Shown here piece after piece: positions 44,027 through 52,900 of a stretch of DNA of 64,000 bases. This stretch comes from Cristatella mucedo (lineage: Eukaryota > Bryozoa > Phylactolaemata > Cristatellidae), in NCBI GenBank assembly GCA_009760855.2, contig WPIO01000063.1:1793001-1857000 (forward strand), in the 5' to 3' direction. The position numbers were made by a program, and so were the translations under genes. The notes beneath the pieces were generated by a model. The model did no database searches, was not told the origin of the DNA, and worked only from the letters and a program-made list of their open reading frames with translations. Numbering within the stretch: position 1 is the first letter of the stretch; every line of letters begins with the position of its first letter.

Positions 44027-46586
44027 ACTCACTCACTCACTCACTCACTCACTCACTCACTCACTCACTCACTCACTCACTCACTCACTCACTCACTCAC
44101 TCACTCACTCACTCACTCACTCACTCACTCACTCTTATCACTCACTCACTGTACCAACCTGCTGGTGCTCTGTAGACCACGTTTCTTGATGTTATGCTTA
44201 GGGTTGCTGCCTTTTGCGATATGCAGTGTAGCTTTATTGGCTGTTAAGCTGCTGTCTTACCATTTGCCGTGGCATATAGTAGCAGCTATTGCACCTCGGG
44301 TCTTCTGACCTCTTATTGAGCCATCAGACTTTGGTAAGTCGGAAATTGCTGCTTCGTTGAGGGTTGGAGCTGTAACTCATGTATGGTTAAAAGATTAACT
44401 CTGCTGTCGTTTAGGGGTTGGGGTAAATGAGCTCCAGTTACCAGTTGGTGTGTGCAGTGCAAGCAGAACCTTCACGACTTTCTCTGGGCCGTCCTTAGAT
44501 GGGAGAGGGTATGTCTGTGAGCTTCTTGCACCAAAGGCAAGCATCTGAAGCAGTCCTTGGATTTCCTTGTGTTGATTTCCGTGTTCGTGAATCTCGGATT
44601 TCCTTCAAAAATGCCCCACTCACGTTGGCTGGGTCACATTTGCCTTCCACCGTCGTTCGGGAGCACTGACTATGGTTTTAGCATTTAGACATTGGTGCAA
44701 GCCATGTCCCCTCGTGCAGCCCCTCCTGAACCGGTTCCCGAATAAATCCTCCTGCTTTAGGTTACTTGCTGCCAGCGATTTCGGTCCAATTCAGAGCATC
44801 TTTGGTGTCACTGTCTTTTTTGCCACTTACCCGATCTTCAGCCCATTCATGCCGAATGACTGAACATTCTAGTGTCTGCCACCTGTAGTGTCACTTGTGG
44901 CCTACAGAGGCTCTCTGCTTGAAGAGATCCTAAGCAGATCATCTTGAAGACACAGCCCGGTGCTACCCTATAGCGACTAACAGCTGTGGCTGCTCATGCA
45001 GCCACAGCTGTTATCCCCGGGCAGCAGATTAAGCCTCGTCCGCCCTCTTTGGACACAGCTCAGCGAGTTCCATCCTTCCTTACTGTGACAGCCTCACTTT
45101 GATGCTCGCACGGCTCTTCATTTGATTGGTTGGTACTAACACTAGTGGTGTCTGTGTGTCTTTGTTGACTGCCATCACGTGGCAGCTACAAGCTCAGGGC
45201 ACCGTGCACAACATAAGGCTAAGGCTCGTGGACAGTGCAGTGCAGTGCTTGCGGCCGCTGCGTTCTTCTCAATACCCCGGTTCTTTTTGTCGACGCCGGT
45301 TGGATTCTGCTTTTGGCGCTCTGCTTACAGGCTCTTTTACAGTGCGCTCTGCCTTTTGCATCGCTTTCAGAATGAAGTTCCTCGTGAGGAAGTGGCAGAA
45401 GGCTGTCGCTCGGCTGCCAGGCGCATCGCGATTGGACAGCCGGACCGCGAGCAGCCTCAGCCACGACGGCTCGGTCACTGCCATGCTGCCGAGATATGCT
45501 GCTGCTGGCAGGCGCCAGCCGGAGGGCGCCGCCCGACTGCAGCAGCAGCAGAACGGCGGCGGCGCGAATGCAGCCACTACCGCCGGCCTGCAGCCGCCAG
45601 CGGCTGCTTCGGCCGCAACTCGGACGCATAGTCAGCGGCATGCGTGGTCAGATCGCCGGGATAATGTGTCGACCGAAGTGCTGACGGGCAGGAAAACTTG
45701 GGCAGACGCCTCCCTAACTTCGGGTAAATCGGGTGGCGCACGCACTCCTATCGTTTTGCCGTTATTCTTTTAGCGCGATCGGCCCGTGCGCTGTGCGCGC
45801 GCCTGCGCTAGTCCCACTGTTTCGTCGAAACTGTTGACTGACGATCTTCGCTGAGATTGTCGTTTTGAGCCGGATCGTCGCCCTCTGGTGCCGTCGGCCA
45901 TTTTCGAGGAATGGACTCGCTAGAGCGCCTGATTCTTGCTAGGCTCCACGAGGCTTCACCACGCTGCCAGGACGCTGACCGCGGCTGACTACAGTCAGCT
46001 CAGCGCAGGAGCCAGTCAGGCCAGGCGTGGCGGATCTGCCTCAGGCGGTTCGGCCGCGCGGCCCGGCTCGAGCAACGGTGCCGATGCATTAGCTTCGGCT
46101 GCTGCCGGTGTGGACGAGGCCGCCGCCGACTCGGCTGGGCAGAGACAGCACGCCGTGGGATCTCAATCGTCAGCCAGCCGTCAGCCAGTCGGAGGTGCTG
46201 GATGCTACTCTGACGGCCCGCTGTGTAGAGATCAAGGGAGATCCGCTTACTATGGCAATGAATGGTGAGAGGGTCGAGCTGTTCGTGTTTTTCACATTTC
46301 TCGTGACTGGCCACCACAGTCTCACCGTCGCACTACTTTTGGTAGCAGCGTTTTATCGCCTTCATTATTTTTTTTCTTTGATTTCTTTGCTAGCAGCGAC
46401 ATCGTCGGCTCTGGCGTCGTGAAGCCACTACAGGACAATGCGCCGCCGGCGCAGAATGGAAGCCAAGAGCTTCGGCAAGAGACTCGGTCAGACGTCGCAC
46501 CATCCGACGTCAGCAACGAGAGCATACATTCGCGGCTAGCAGGCACTGCCTCTGCAGATGCAAATCTTCCAAGCGGGACCACTTGA
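26747..46586 (+). CDS. PCNT: Unit 3: pericentrin/AKAP9-family coiled-coil protein with C-terminal PACT domain, 23 exons
   Basis: The family anchors pericentriolar proteins at centrosomes and binds calmodulin through the PACT domain. Exons: 26747-26953, 27132-27263, 27946-28065, 29136-29249, 30093-30257, 30987-31154, 31254-31392, 31552-31659, 31870-32636, 32798-33209, 33830-34052, 35873-36014, 36311-36522, 37575-37902, 39510-39710, 40698-40931, 41285-41536, 41866-42072, 42347-42682, 42856-43034, 45371-45723, 45943-46264, 46397-46586. All phases agree, giving 1836 residues and a TGA stop. Coils fill most of residues 70-1380, broken by a Ser-rich acidic region (about 390-560). PACT spans about 1455-1565, and a Gly/Ala/Ser-rich tail follows. 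The 5' end is open: the first exon enters in phase 0 after an acceptor, so ATG 26756 may be internal and unit 1 may be the missing N-terminus. PCNT and AKAP9 are vertebrate paralogues; PCNT here means the family. Confidence 0.8.
27132..27263 (+). CDS. Unit 3 exon 2, coiled coil
   Basis: Acceptor ctcaactgcag, donor TTTCAG|gtactg; phase 0. Acidic start (SDEEEEDDMGRL), then coil. Confidence 0.75.
27946..28065 (+). CDS. Unit 3 exon 3, coiled coil (end uncertain)
   Basis: Acceptor tcctgattttag; phase 0. Encodes AKLQDDFDAVAGMLEAKEA. Donor CACGT|gtaatt is chosen; CGG|gtggta at 28074 is an alternative in the same phase. Confidence 0.6.
29136..29249 (+). CDS. Unit 3 exon 4, coiled coil
   Basis: Acceptor tctccgctgtag, donor AAAGCA|gtgagt; phase 0. 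Encodes LDKAVAELWRVIKEKDNVIN. Confidence 0.72.
29831..29960 (+). mobile_element. tRNA-derived SINE copy
   Basis: A-box region TTTGGCCCAGCTCTAAGG (from 29835), B box GGGTTCGAGCCC (from 29884), and the family tail with AAGTTCTCCTAGGGCGCC. Confidence 0.65.
30093..30257 (+). CDS. Unit 3 exon 5, coiled coil
   Basis: Acceptor taatgtatgtag, donor GTGATG|gtaata; phase 0. Coil (LKTSLEADLQRHRMELAERD), then a Gly/Ser-rich end. Confidence 0.72.
30395..30470 (+). mobile_element. Probable SINE head
   Basis: A-box-like TGGCTAATGGG followed 30-40 bases later by B-box-like TTTGAATCCTG, in the intron 30258-30986. Confidence 0.35.
30987..31154 (+). CDS. Unit 3 exon 6
   Basis: Acceptor gttttttgggtag, donor ACTCAG|gtgagc; phase 0. 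Ser/Ala-rich start, then coil (VEQLKAQVQHLHGELERSQL). Confidence 0.72.
31254..31392 (+). CDS. Unit 3 exon 7, coiled coil
   Basis: Acceptor ttgcaatgcag, donor CTGGAAG|gtgggt; phase 0 to 1. Encodes VKDELYKLSADGDAKVRAAV and further coil. Confidence 0.72.
31552..31659 (+). CDS. Unit 3 exon 8
   Basis: Acceptor ttgtgtcttcag, donor GCCCAG|gtacag; phase 1 at both ends. Coil (RHEKELAAALDQLKEQLSGG), then a Pro-rich end. Confidence 0.7.
31870..32636 (+). CDS. Unit 3 exon 9, Ser-rich and acidic linker (start uncertain)
   Basis: Donor TCCTTG|gtatgt is clear. Acceptor ttggagcag fits phase 1 but lacks a pyrimidine tract next to it. The better-looking acceptor at 31849 would create an in-frame stop. The frame is also open back through the intron, so retention is possible. 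Encodes long disorder with an Asp/Glu cluster, (EE)n near 32425, and a helical end. Confidence 0.55.
32798..33209 (+). CDS. Unit 3 exon 10
   Basis: Acceptor attgtcgtttcag; phase 0. Encodes SLADWRAQLLRSFIRLFAKE, a Gly/Ser break, then coil with SLLGEARELRAHI. Donor TCTCTGC|gtgcga gives the phase 1 needed by the next exon. A tandem duplication starts 3 bp into the intron. Confidence 0.72.
33213..33650 (+). repeat. Tandem duplication of about 190 bp, two purine-rich copies 246 bp apart
   Basis: The copy beginning CGAGGGAAAGTGATAGG at 33213 recurs at 33459 and is near-identical as far as the GA microsatellite after ATACAGAAATATAGAGA. (GA)n tracts at about 33390-33430 and 33655-33700 follow each copy. 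It lies directly after the donor of exon 10. Confidence 0.9.
33830..34052 (+). CDS. Unit 3 exon 11, coiled coil
   Basis: Acceptor cacacaccgcag, donor TCGGCCAG|gtgcgt; phase 1 to 2. Encodes ELLEYKLTQERVVAEDLRAS and further coil. Confidence 0.75.
34053..35872 (+). other. Unit 3 intron 11, no exon seen
   Basis: Contains T-rich and AT-rich stretches (34960-35040) and a possible SINE tail fragment near 35745-35775. Short open frames lack coil composition or splice borders. Confidence 0.5.
35873..36014 (+). CDS. Unit 3 exon 12, coiled coil
   Basis: Acceptor cacgtgctgcag, donor ACCGAG|gtgacc; phase 2 to 0. Encodes FYDDERAKTERLMELLHQEQ and further coil. Confidence 0.75.
36311..36522 (+). CDS. Unit 3 exon 13, coiled coil
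   Basis: Acceptor cgtctgccag, donor CTGTCCGG|gtgagc; phase 0 to 2. Carries the LEAERSRC motif that recurs in exon 14, an internal repeat style typical of the PCNT/AKAP9 pre-PACT coil. Confidence 0.78.
37575..37902 (+). CDS. Unit 3 exon 14, coiled coil
   Basis: Acceptor tcgcccgatag, donor GTCGAG|gtacgg; phase 2 to 0. Contains LELEAERSRCLDLQSTVERE, which parallels exon 13. Confidence 0.78.
38116..39222. mobile_element. Degenerate Tc1/mariner-like DNA transposon
   Basis: Inverted termini of about 30 bp: left CAATGCTGGCCCGAAAAATTC at 38116, and on the complement of the right end CAGTGCCGACCCGAAAAATTC (39202-39222), continuing with ACCCTG inside each. TA follows the right end; TG stands where TA is expected on the left. 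The minus-strand open stretch 38232-38519 could be transposase remnant (RRCYKIIFDANGDYV) but is not clearly one. The internal region has many stops. Lies inside intron 37903-39509 of unit 3. Confidence 0.55.
39510..39710 (+). CDS. Unit 3 exon 15, coiled coil, GC donor
   Basis: Acceptor gtctccgtag. Donor CACAAG|gcaagc matches the GC-AG consensus and sits exactly at phase 0; no GT donor fits. Encodes RCQELQRQLLHEKAKADQLQ and further coil. Confidence 0.7.
40031..40441. mobile_element. Foldback/MITE-like element with long inverted ends
   Basis: About 70 bp at the left (from ACAGACATTTCCCCCTGG) matches the reverse complement of about 70 bp at the right. This includes a perfect 17-bp pair: TAGGACATTCCCCCTTG at 40084-40100 and its complement at 40423-40439. 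The centre is AT-rich and holds a (CA)n at 40310-40340. No coding capacity. Confidence 0.65.
40698..40931 (+). CDS. Unit 3 exon 16
   Basis: Acceptor cacggtcgcag, donor TTCCAG|gtgagc; phase 0. Coil (DAELQNQRLRRQVVELQLQL), then a Pro/Ser-rich segment. Confidence 0.75.
41175..41224 (+). repeat. (CT)n microsatellite
   Basis: Pure CT run about 60 bp upstream of the acceptor of exon 17; it may extend that acceptor's pyrimidine tract. Confidence 0.85.
41285..41536 (+). CDS. Unit 3 exon 17
   Basis: Acceptor ttaatcgcgcag, donor TACGAG|gtgaga; phase 0. Helix WWRQLELLRQQLHFLAVQLQ, then CGNDGVFDVIFDDLRHMQ. Confidence 0.78.
41866..42072 (+). CDS. Unit 3 exon 18
   Basis: Acceptor tgtgctttgcag, donor GCGACG|gtacgc; phase 0. 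Encodes LRHNTQLTSHLARLSAEKLE, which resembles the coil just before PACT in the family. Confidence 0.78.
42347..42682 (+). CDS. PCNT: Unit 3 exon 19, first half of the PACT domain
   Basis: Acceptor tttctctggcag, donor TTCCAA|gtgagt; phase 0. A coil of about 65 residues leads into GKLQKVYGKYLRAESFRKA, then VYQKKYLLLLLGGFQ. That block is the diagnostic core of the PACT domain of pericentrin and AKAP9, and it is almost unchanged here. Confidence 0.93.
42856..43034 (+). CDS. PCNT: Unit 3 exon 20, middle of the PACT domain
   Basis: Acceptor tccgtccag, donor GCCATCAGCAG|gtgaga; phase 0 to 2. Encodes ETEALTLQSM, a basic/Pro/Ser/Cys-rich linker, then ARFRSAARSVVAISR, the second conserved PACT block. 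The linker seems longer than I expect in vertebrate members. Confidence 0.88.
43530..43760 (+). repeat. Degenerate tandem repeat, GAATTATAGGGTTT-like
   Basis: Units such as GAATTATAGGGTTTGGA recur irregularly through this AT-rich part of the PACT-splitting intron. Confidence 0.55.
43957..44134 (+). repeat. (CT)n followed by (TCAC)n
   Basis: About 32 CT units pass directly into about 28 TCAC units, with (CACT) echoes to 44150. Confidence 0.9.
44978..45013. repeat. Perfect palindrome, 16-bp arms with 4-base loop
   Basis: Arm TAACAGCTGTGGCTGC (44978-44993), loop TCAT, then the exact complement. Lies in the intron 43035-45370. No tRNA or known ncRNA fold is recognised. Confidence 0.85.
45371..45723 (+). 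CDS. PCNT: Unit 3 exon 21, end of the PACT domain and tail
   Basis: Acceptor atcgctttcag; the first base completes Arg, giving ISR followed by MKFLVRKWQKAVARL, the basic calmodulin-binding-like end of PACT. A Gln/Gly/Ala/Ser-rich tail follows. Donor TCGG|gtaaat, phase 1. Confidence 0.88.
45943..46264 (+). CDS. Unit 3 exon 22, low-complexity C-terminal tail
   Basis: Acceptor tgattcttgctag fits phase 1; donor AATGAATG|gtgaga, phase 2. Encodes a Ser/Ala/Gly-rich tail (AGASQARRGGSASGGSAA). Composition matches exon 21. Confidence 0.65.
46397..46586 (+). CDS. Unit 3 exon 23, terminal exon
   Basis: Preceded by a long T-rich tract and acceptor tttgctagcag. The first base completes the split codon, then 62 residues (VVKPLQDNAPPAQNGSQELR onward) to the TGA at 46584-46586. 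Confidence 0.65.
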
Positions 46587-47434
46587 TCGAACACCGTCGC
46601 TGTGTGCGTCAATTGCTCGTGAGTTGCTTTCCGAGTTACCGGCTGGTCCTTTGGTTTGAATGACTGGGCCAGCACTCGCGGCTTATACTGGTTATAATTT
46701 TTTTAGCACAGTTTGCACGATACACATACGCCCCGAGGCTTGACTGGAGGTTGTTGGCAGGAAGGCAATAGACTTGTGGCACGTTCCTTCCTGCGATGAG
46801 CAGCAAATTTGGCTGGTCGCAGTGTCTGTACTAGCATGGCTCTTACGAGCATTTTTGGGAGCCTGGTTGGTAAGGTGGCATTTGCCCCTGCTAAAATCAT
46901 AGACTTCTGACAACACAACGTCCATGTTGTGAGGCGAATAGTGTCGTGCAGTCTCCTCTTTTTATGTGTTCAGTTTGGATTTCAGACGCTGTGTCTTGCC
47001 TATCGTCAGTGTCATTCCACCAAAGCTAAGCTTGCTGCCTATGGTGTTAGCGTCTTCCTGCTGAGTTAGGTACGCTAAGCGATATGTATTGTTTTTCAGC
47101 CAGACCTTGCTGACAGCATTGGCGCAGATCGATGCCTCGGTGCCTGTCTTTCACACCCAAAGGCGACGGTGCTGTGATAAGGAAGACTATTAGAGGGCGA
47201 TTTTGACCAACACGTTTTAATGTTTTTGTATTCGGTGGCGTTCTTCGAGGGTACTTGCGCCCCCGTGCATCTTCTATTTCTGATCTTTGGAGAAATTTGT
47301 TTTTAAAACTGGCTAATGGATATTTTTTGTGCGTTTCTTATTGGTGTCTGCTGGCGTTAGGACACTTGTATAAGTTCTTCATGCAAATTTCTTTATTTAT
47401 AAAAGTCAATCACATCAGTCATGATTGCTGTGTT

Positions 47435-47440
47435 AATAAA
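47435..47440 (+). terminator. Candidate poly(A) signal for unit 3
   Basis: AATAAA about 850 bases after the stop, with an ATTAAA-type site near 47481. The 3' UTR (46587-47.5 kb) has no recognised gene. Confidence 0.35.
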
Positions 47441-47520
47441 TTTCTTACCAGTTTCGTCTCAGTGGACCTTCTTTTACTTCATTAAAGGAAGAGATCAGGG
47501 TGTCGCTAGAAAACTTATTA

Positions 47521-47560
47521 CAGGGGTCCCAAACTTTTTAAGGATAGTGCTTAACCTTGT
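47521..47560 (+). mobile_element. Possible hAT transposon end
   Basis: CAGGGGTCCCAAACTTTTTA resembles the terminal repeat of many animal hAT elements. No matching inverted end was found nearby. Confidence 0.25.
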
Positions 47561-47849
47561 TCGATCCAGCCAATTTCTCGTGGACTGAAACTCAAAATTC
47601 AGAATCTCTCTCTCTCTCTATGCCTGCGGCATGAGTGCTAACAATGTCGCAAATTGAGTCCGTGGTGTGTATCAAATCCGCTAATTAGCTATGCTTCATC
47701 TCACAAGTCTCGATCTGCCACTAGAAATGCACGATTTGGTTAAAATGTAGCCAGAGATCCAAGTGCAGCCACCGAATCCACTTTATCGTGACTTGCAGCA
47801 GAACAGCTTTTGCTCGTAGTTGGTGCATTGTGTGTGTTTGTGCACACGC

Positions 47850-47905
<56 letters not shown>

Positions 47906-49414
47906 CGAGTGATTTATGGGTGTGCTCACCTGGCATCGCGGCGGCGGCAGTGCATAGTAAGTCGGTAACCCTATAAGCCACTTTAAAAGTGAGATTCTAA
48001 GCTTACCTTGGAAGCTTACAAGAGGAGACCGCCCCCTCCGACAGCGCTTCGGTAACGATTTCTAGAGGGCTGCAGCTTGCTAGGCTCTAGACCTGAATCC
48101 CACCGGCTTTCCTTGTACTGCCTAAGTCAGAAAGCAGCCAGTCTATTGGACCCGAAGGGCCCGAGATGCTTTTGACTTGTAGCTTTTTGTCGGGCTGCGT
48201 AGGTCGGGATCCTGGAGACTGTTGTAGGCTGCTAAAAGCACTTCGAGCAAATCCGTGGTCTACTGGACGCCAACGGCAAGTCGGGCAACCCAGTTACTTG
48301 TACTGTTAGAGTCGGGCTACCCAGTTAAGACGAGTCTGCAGGGACACGTCTTAAAAATCTCAGTTATGGCTGGGCTAAGCTAGTCTGTCAGTAAAGACTA
48401 CAGAGGCGAAATTGAAGCCCATTTACGCTCGACTAGGGCGCAGGAGGCTGTGGATTATCGACGACATCCATAGAACAAGAGCAAAGAGGTGAGGTGAAAG
48501 ACTGTGAGATTGATAAAAGTTTGCACGAAACCAAAAAGTGCGCTGCAGCGCTCCTCAACAAGCGAAAAATTAAATAACATGAAATGTCTTACTCTTATTT
48601 GTTTTAACTTCTAAGTGAACATTAACTACGAACGCCAAATAAAATATTAACTTCAGATGCAGGGGACACCATACCGAAAAGTGGTAGGGGCCTTAACATC
48701 GTCACGAGATGGGTCTGGGTGCAGTGCCAATACATGCAGGTATGCCGACAGAAGTGGAACTCGGCAGCGATGAAGAAGAAGCCCATATATAACATAACAA
48801 ATCCTTATCCATCACGTGGGCAAGTTTGTCTGGCAGCTGGGGGGGGGGGTTACAGGCCTTCAACAGTGGCCATGACTCACACCAACGGCTCCGTGGCCTT
48901 TTGAGGTCAAACCAGCCCAACGCTACAGCCAACTAAGCACAACTGAAAGCCAATTACTCGGCTTTTATGTGGCCTTGGCCATTGATTATATCGTAATAAA
49001 TACCCAGCCCTTGCAATTAAACCGTAAACACCGAATATTGGTCACAATCTGGCTGATTTATGACACGCCCCCTTTTTGACCGTGGTCAAACGAGGGCGAT
49101 GTGAAAGGTGACATCGGCGACATCACAGGTGCGAAACTCACCTGTCGTTTTGGCTTACTGGCTTTGTCTCGCATCGTGCTCACATCGGGCTTTGCAAGGC
49201 TTGGGAAAAGAAACAGGATAGAGACCTACACCTGTGTTCGCATGCGCTCATTCATGCATGTGTACATGCTCGGGCACGAACGGCTCCGTTATGCGGCAGC
49301 GCTGTATAATAAACTGAAAAACCGGGCACACTTCAGCGTTGAGCAAGCCACTCGGCGAGATCGGAATTACCGAGGCACACGGACACTTGCAGAAATTGAT
49401 TTTTTAAGACCAGG

Positions 49415-49420
49415 TTTATT
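49415..49420 (-). terminator. SWEET1: Candidate poly(A) signal of the SWEET gene
   Basis: AATAAA on the minus strand about 410 bases after the stop codon. Confidence 0.45.
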
Positions 49421-49830
49421 GGGGAGATGACGCCGACTAATACCACTCGAGGCCTCACTGCTATTCAGCAATCGACCGAGCGGGCACTGCTGCTGCTGCT
49501 CGCCACCGCCGATGTTGCTTAGTAAAAATGCTCGTAGTCTACTGCATATCGCACGAATACCGGCTTGCCAATAGCAACAACGCTGCTGCTAATGGAAGCG
49601 GCGCAGCTAGTGGCAGACATCAAGAGCGGAGCGACGTAAACTGCATCAATGCCGGCATGTAGGTCGCTATGCACAAAAAGAGGCTGGTTGTCAAAATGAG
49701 GAAAGCATGCACAGGCCGTTAATGTTGAGCCGTCCCCTCGAGGTCGGCGTTGAGAGGTCGTTCAAGGGTCGAACGGAAAGAGACGCCGCTTCGCGTGCAT
49801 CCGAATTTACGCCGCCTGCTCGGCCCTTAG

Positions 49831-49935
49831 TCAGGCGCTTTTTTTACCGTTCAAGCCGAAGGTCAAGCACCGCGGGTAGAGCACCACGAGCAGCAATTTC
49901 ACTGCGCCCGTCGCCAGAAATGGAATGTTGGGACC
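49831..49935 (-). CDS. SWEET1: SWEET exon 6, terminal
   Basis: Acceptor tctgctttcag; phase 0. Encodes GPNIPFLATGAVKLLLVVLY, PR and a short basic tail to TGA. The PN and YP residues are the usual TM7 landmarks. An exon-like stretch at 52440-52506 was rejected in favour of this one. Confidence 0.88.
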   Translation of the reverse strand, partial: GPNIPFLATGAVKLLLVVLYPRCLTFGLNGKKSA

Positions 49936-52900
49936 CTGAAAGCAGACAGCGAGCCGTGCGCTTCGCTCGACGACCCAAACAGCTCGTCGTGGGGGCAGCC
50001 GCTGGCAGCCCGGCTGTCCTGCCGGCAACCGGGACGGACGTTTAGACGACAGCGGCAGTGGCCTCTCGCACGCCCGCCGCTCTAGCTGTGGCGGTGCGCC
50101 CGAGCGGCTGCAGAAGCAGGCGGTCGGCGACTGGTCGCAGCCGCCTGCAGCACAGCGGTCGCCAGCTGAGCTGCACAACTGCTCGTGAAAGGTAGGAGGC
50201 AGACGCTCACTTGACTGACATTGCCTCATCCCCGGCGACTGCGTGCGATATTTCTGAGGTGCGGTTTACCAGTATTCACGCATTCAAAGCGCTCGACAAA
50301 ATGTTTAAGCGATTCAAACCTCTTCGGCAGGCACGCAAAGCGGGATTCGGCTAAGAGCCCAGTACTGCGGCTCGCTCTTGACATACTGCAAGTCTACAAG
50401 TTCCACTCGCTTGAATGTGCAGGACTGTCAATAATTCAATCAATCTACCGAGTTCCACACTTGCTTCGGTACCCGCTGTTAATGCGCAGGTGCATTAAGC
50501 AGCAGCAGCAGTACCGGAAGCAGAACGCGTGAAGAACTACATAAACTATTGCCGGAATACTAATCAACACTCCCGGAAAAATTCTGAAAATATTCTGAGC
50601 TAGTCTGGACTGCTTTCCATTCGGCCGCAAATGGGCAAGTCTCCTCTAGTTCTCCTCTCGCTACTCGCTTCGCCACTAACGTCGCTAGCCTAGCCCTACG
50701 ATTTGGCTGAGCACGCTGAGACAAAGCCATACTTACTTTTCGGAAAAAAACTCCCGAGATGTTAAGGGCTGTTACCTATCGGGAATGAGCAAGGTGGCAG
50801 GACTCTATTGGTCTCCCTATTACAGGTCCGACTCCTATCGACAGACGACAGGTCGATGACACCCCGATCTCCGGAGGACGAGACTCGACACTTCAGGATC
50901 CTCTTCAGGCGACTTCCGCCCCAGAGGTACCGCTTTGTGAATCCAGCTGACGGTTATTGTGAATTCGAATTCATTTTTGTAAAAATGAAAGATCCTAGCG
51001 ATAGCGATGAGCGAAATCATAAGTACAATTGAATATATGAAGAATAAGCGGTTTAGCAAAAAGCGTTTTGGCCTAAGCGTCAGCGATCGTAGCGCCGCGC
51101 TGGCTCACAAGCAGGCAACTCATCAGGGTGAATCAGGAATAAGGAAACCTGGGCAGAGACCGGATACAGAAGCGTGCCGCCCTGGTTTGGCCCAGGGGTT
51201 AAGGTTTTTGACGTCCGAGGTCAAGGTCATTGCCTTTGCCGCCGATCGAGGTGGTGGGCTGGAGTCCTGAGGCAAATGCTAAGCGCCTTGATAGAGCTTT
51301 AAGTTCTCTTGTGCCTGGTTTCGACAGCGAGTCTTGCTTACTACCTACTAGAGTCTTTGGTGTATTCGTCACCAATGTGGTGGGGCGGTCAAGACCTGAG
51401 GAAGACTTGGCAAAGACTCAGCAGCCAAACCCGATTCTACTTTTAAGCCAAGACTTGGCAAGTGACCAATCATAAACTACCTGATTTAACAGCCTCTTTT
51501 GTATAGCTACACAAGAGCCTTTACGGTCATCCCCATCGCTTGCAGTGGCAATAAAGGATCGCCCACCACCGGATTCGAACCAACGACCTCGGGACCGAGG
51601 TCGTGAAAAGCAACCGCCTTACCGTGACCATGGCTCATCAATCGAAGAAGCCTTTCAGGCCGCACCTACTGCATCGTTTTGAAAGCAATGGTGGACGACT
51701 TGACCAGCGAAATAATCGATGTGTTCCACGCGAGTCCCTGTTTATGGGATACTCGGAGCGTGGAGTTCAACAATCAGATTTTGAGACGGCGAGCGATAAG
51801 GGCTATAGCGAACAGGTTTCATTATACTGATAATTAAGTTAGGAAAGCATGGCCGTAGAGAAACGATGTAGCTATCCGAAGAACGCTCCGTGGGCGGAGC
51901 GAGTAGGGAGCAAGACTGACGTCTAAACCTCCTACAAACCAGAAGACCAAAGTAGGTAGGTAGGAAGCAAGACTCGCCGTCTAAACCAAGCTGTAGAGTG
52001 GTATTTAAATGAATTATATTTATAGCTACATTAAATCGGACAGCGATTTTCTAGCCCAGTGACGAATTGTTAAGGACGAACAAGGGGAAATGAATTTACA
52101 TTTCGCATAGTTGGGAAAGAACGTGAATTCTTGTGGCCCGACACCAGTGTGTGACCGGCAGCGACCATCAAGTCAGCAAGATTGCTCAAGCACATCACTA
52201 TGCTTGTGCCCCCCCCCCCCCACACTAAGCGTCTTTACGCCAGTAGCTGCCGGGCTGACGACTGGGGGAGAGAAGGGCGGCGAAACGGCAGTTCGTCCGG
52301 AAGTCCAGCTCGCTCTTCGCGCTTCAACAAAGGGCAAAGACCGAAACTATTAACGCAATGGAAAATAAGTACACTCGTCATAGAGCAGGCGCCGCTACGA
52401 GATCTCTCTCGCTGAGATGGCGGCATGGCGTCTGCTCACCTCTACTGTTCCCGTGCCAAGAGACAGCTTGAAGAGCAGCGACAGGGTCCCCCCCCCCGAC
52501 GCAGGGCTAGAGACCTGCCTAGACTCAGCATGCGGCTACGAGGCAGAAGGAGACGACGACGTGGCCCAGGAGGCCACAGGACTCACGTAAATGTTGAAGT
52601 CTCCGAGCGCACGGCCGTAGAGGAACCACAGACCGCACGTGACCATTCCGGCTAGCAACATGATCCGGTCAAAGTCGGCCGACTTCGTTTTCATCGTCGT
52701 AGCCTAAAGTTGAGAAATCAAGAAAAAATCAAATCAAATCGCCCATCCCCGTACGGTAGCTGATTTTGACAATGATGACTAGGTATCTATAGGTATCTCG
52801 TGAGTAGCAGCACATCGCCCCGTCCCCCTCAGACTCACTACAAGTTAAGAGTAAACTAAAAGTAACGCCCATGACGCAAACCGTTCCGTCATTTCGATCA

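Larger units (their letters stand above)
46587..49830. other. Convergent intergenic region between unit 3 and the SWEET gene
   Basis: No gene recognised. Holds both 3' UTR candidates, a (TG)n at 47852-47908 passing into (CG)n, and a possible hAT end at 47521. Confidence 0.5.

Noticed and set aside
44400-45060. Possible retrotransposon coding sequence on the minus strand
   Set aside because: Some retroelement-like flavour but no identifiable protease, RT, integrase or LTR boundary.
52440-52506. Minus-strand exon-like stretch (TLSLLFKLSLGTG) as the last SWEET exon
   Set aside because: The 10-base G run puts it out of frame with exon 5, and the stretch at 49831-49935 fits phase, PN motif, TM7 and stop.
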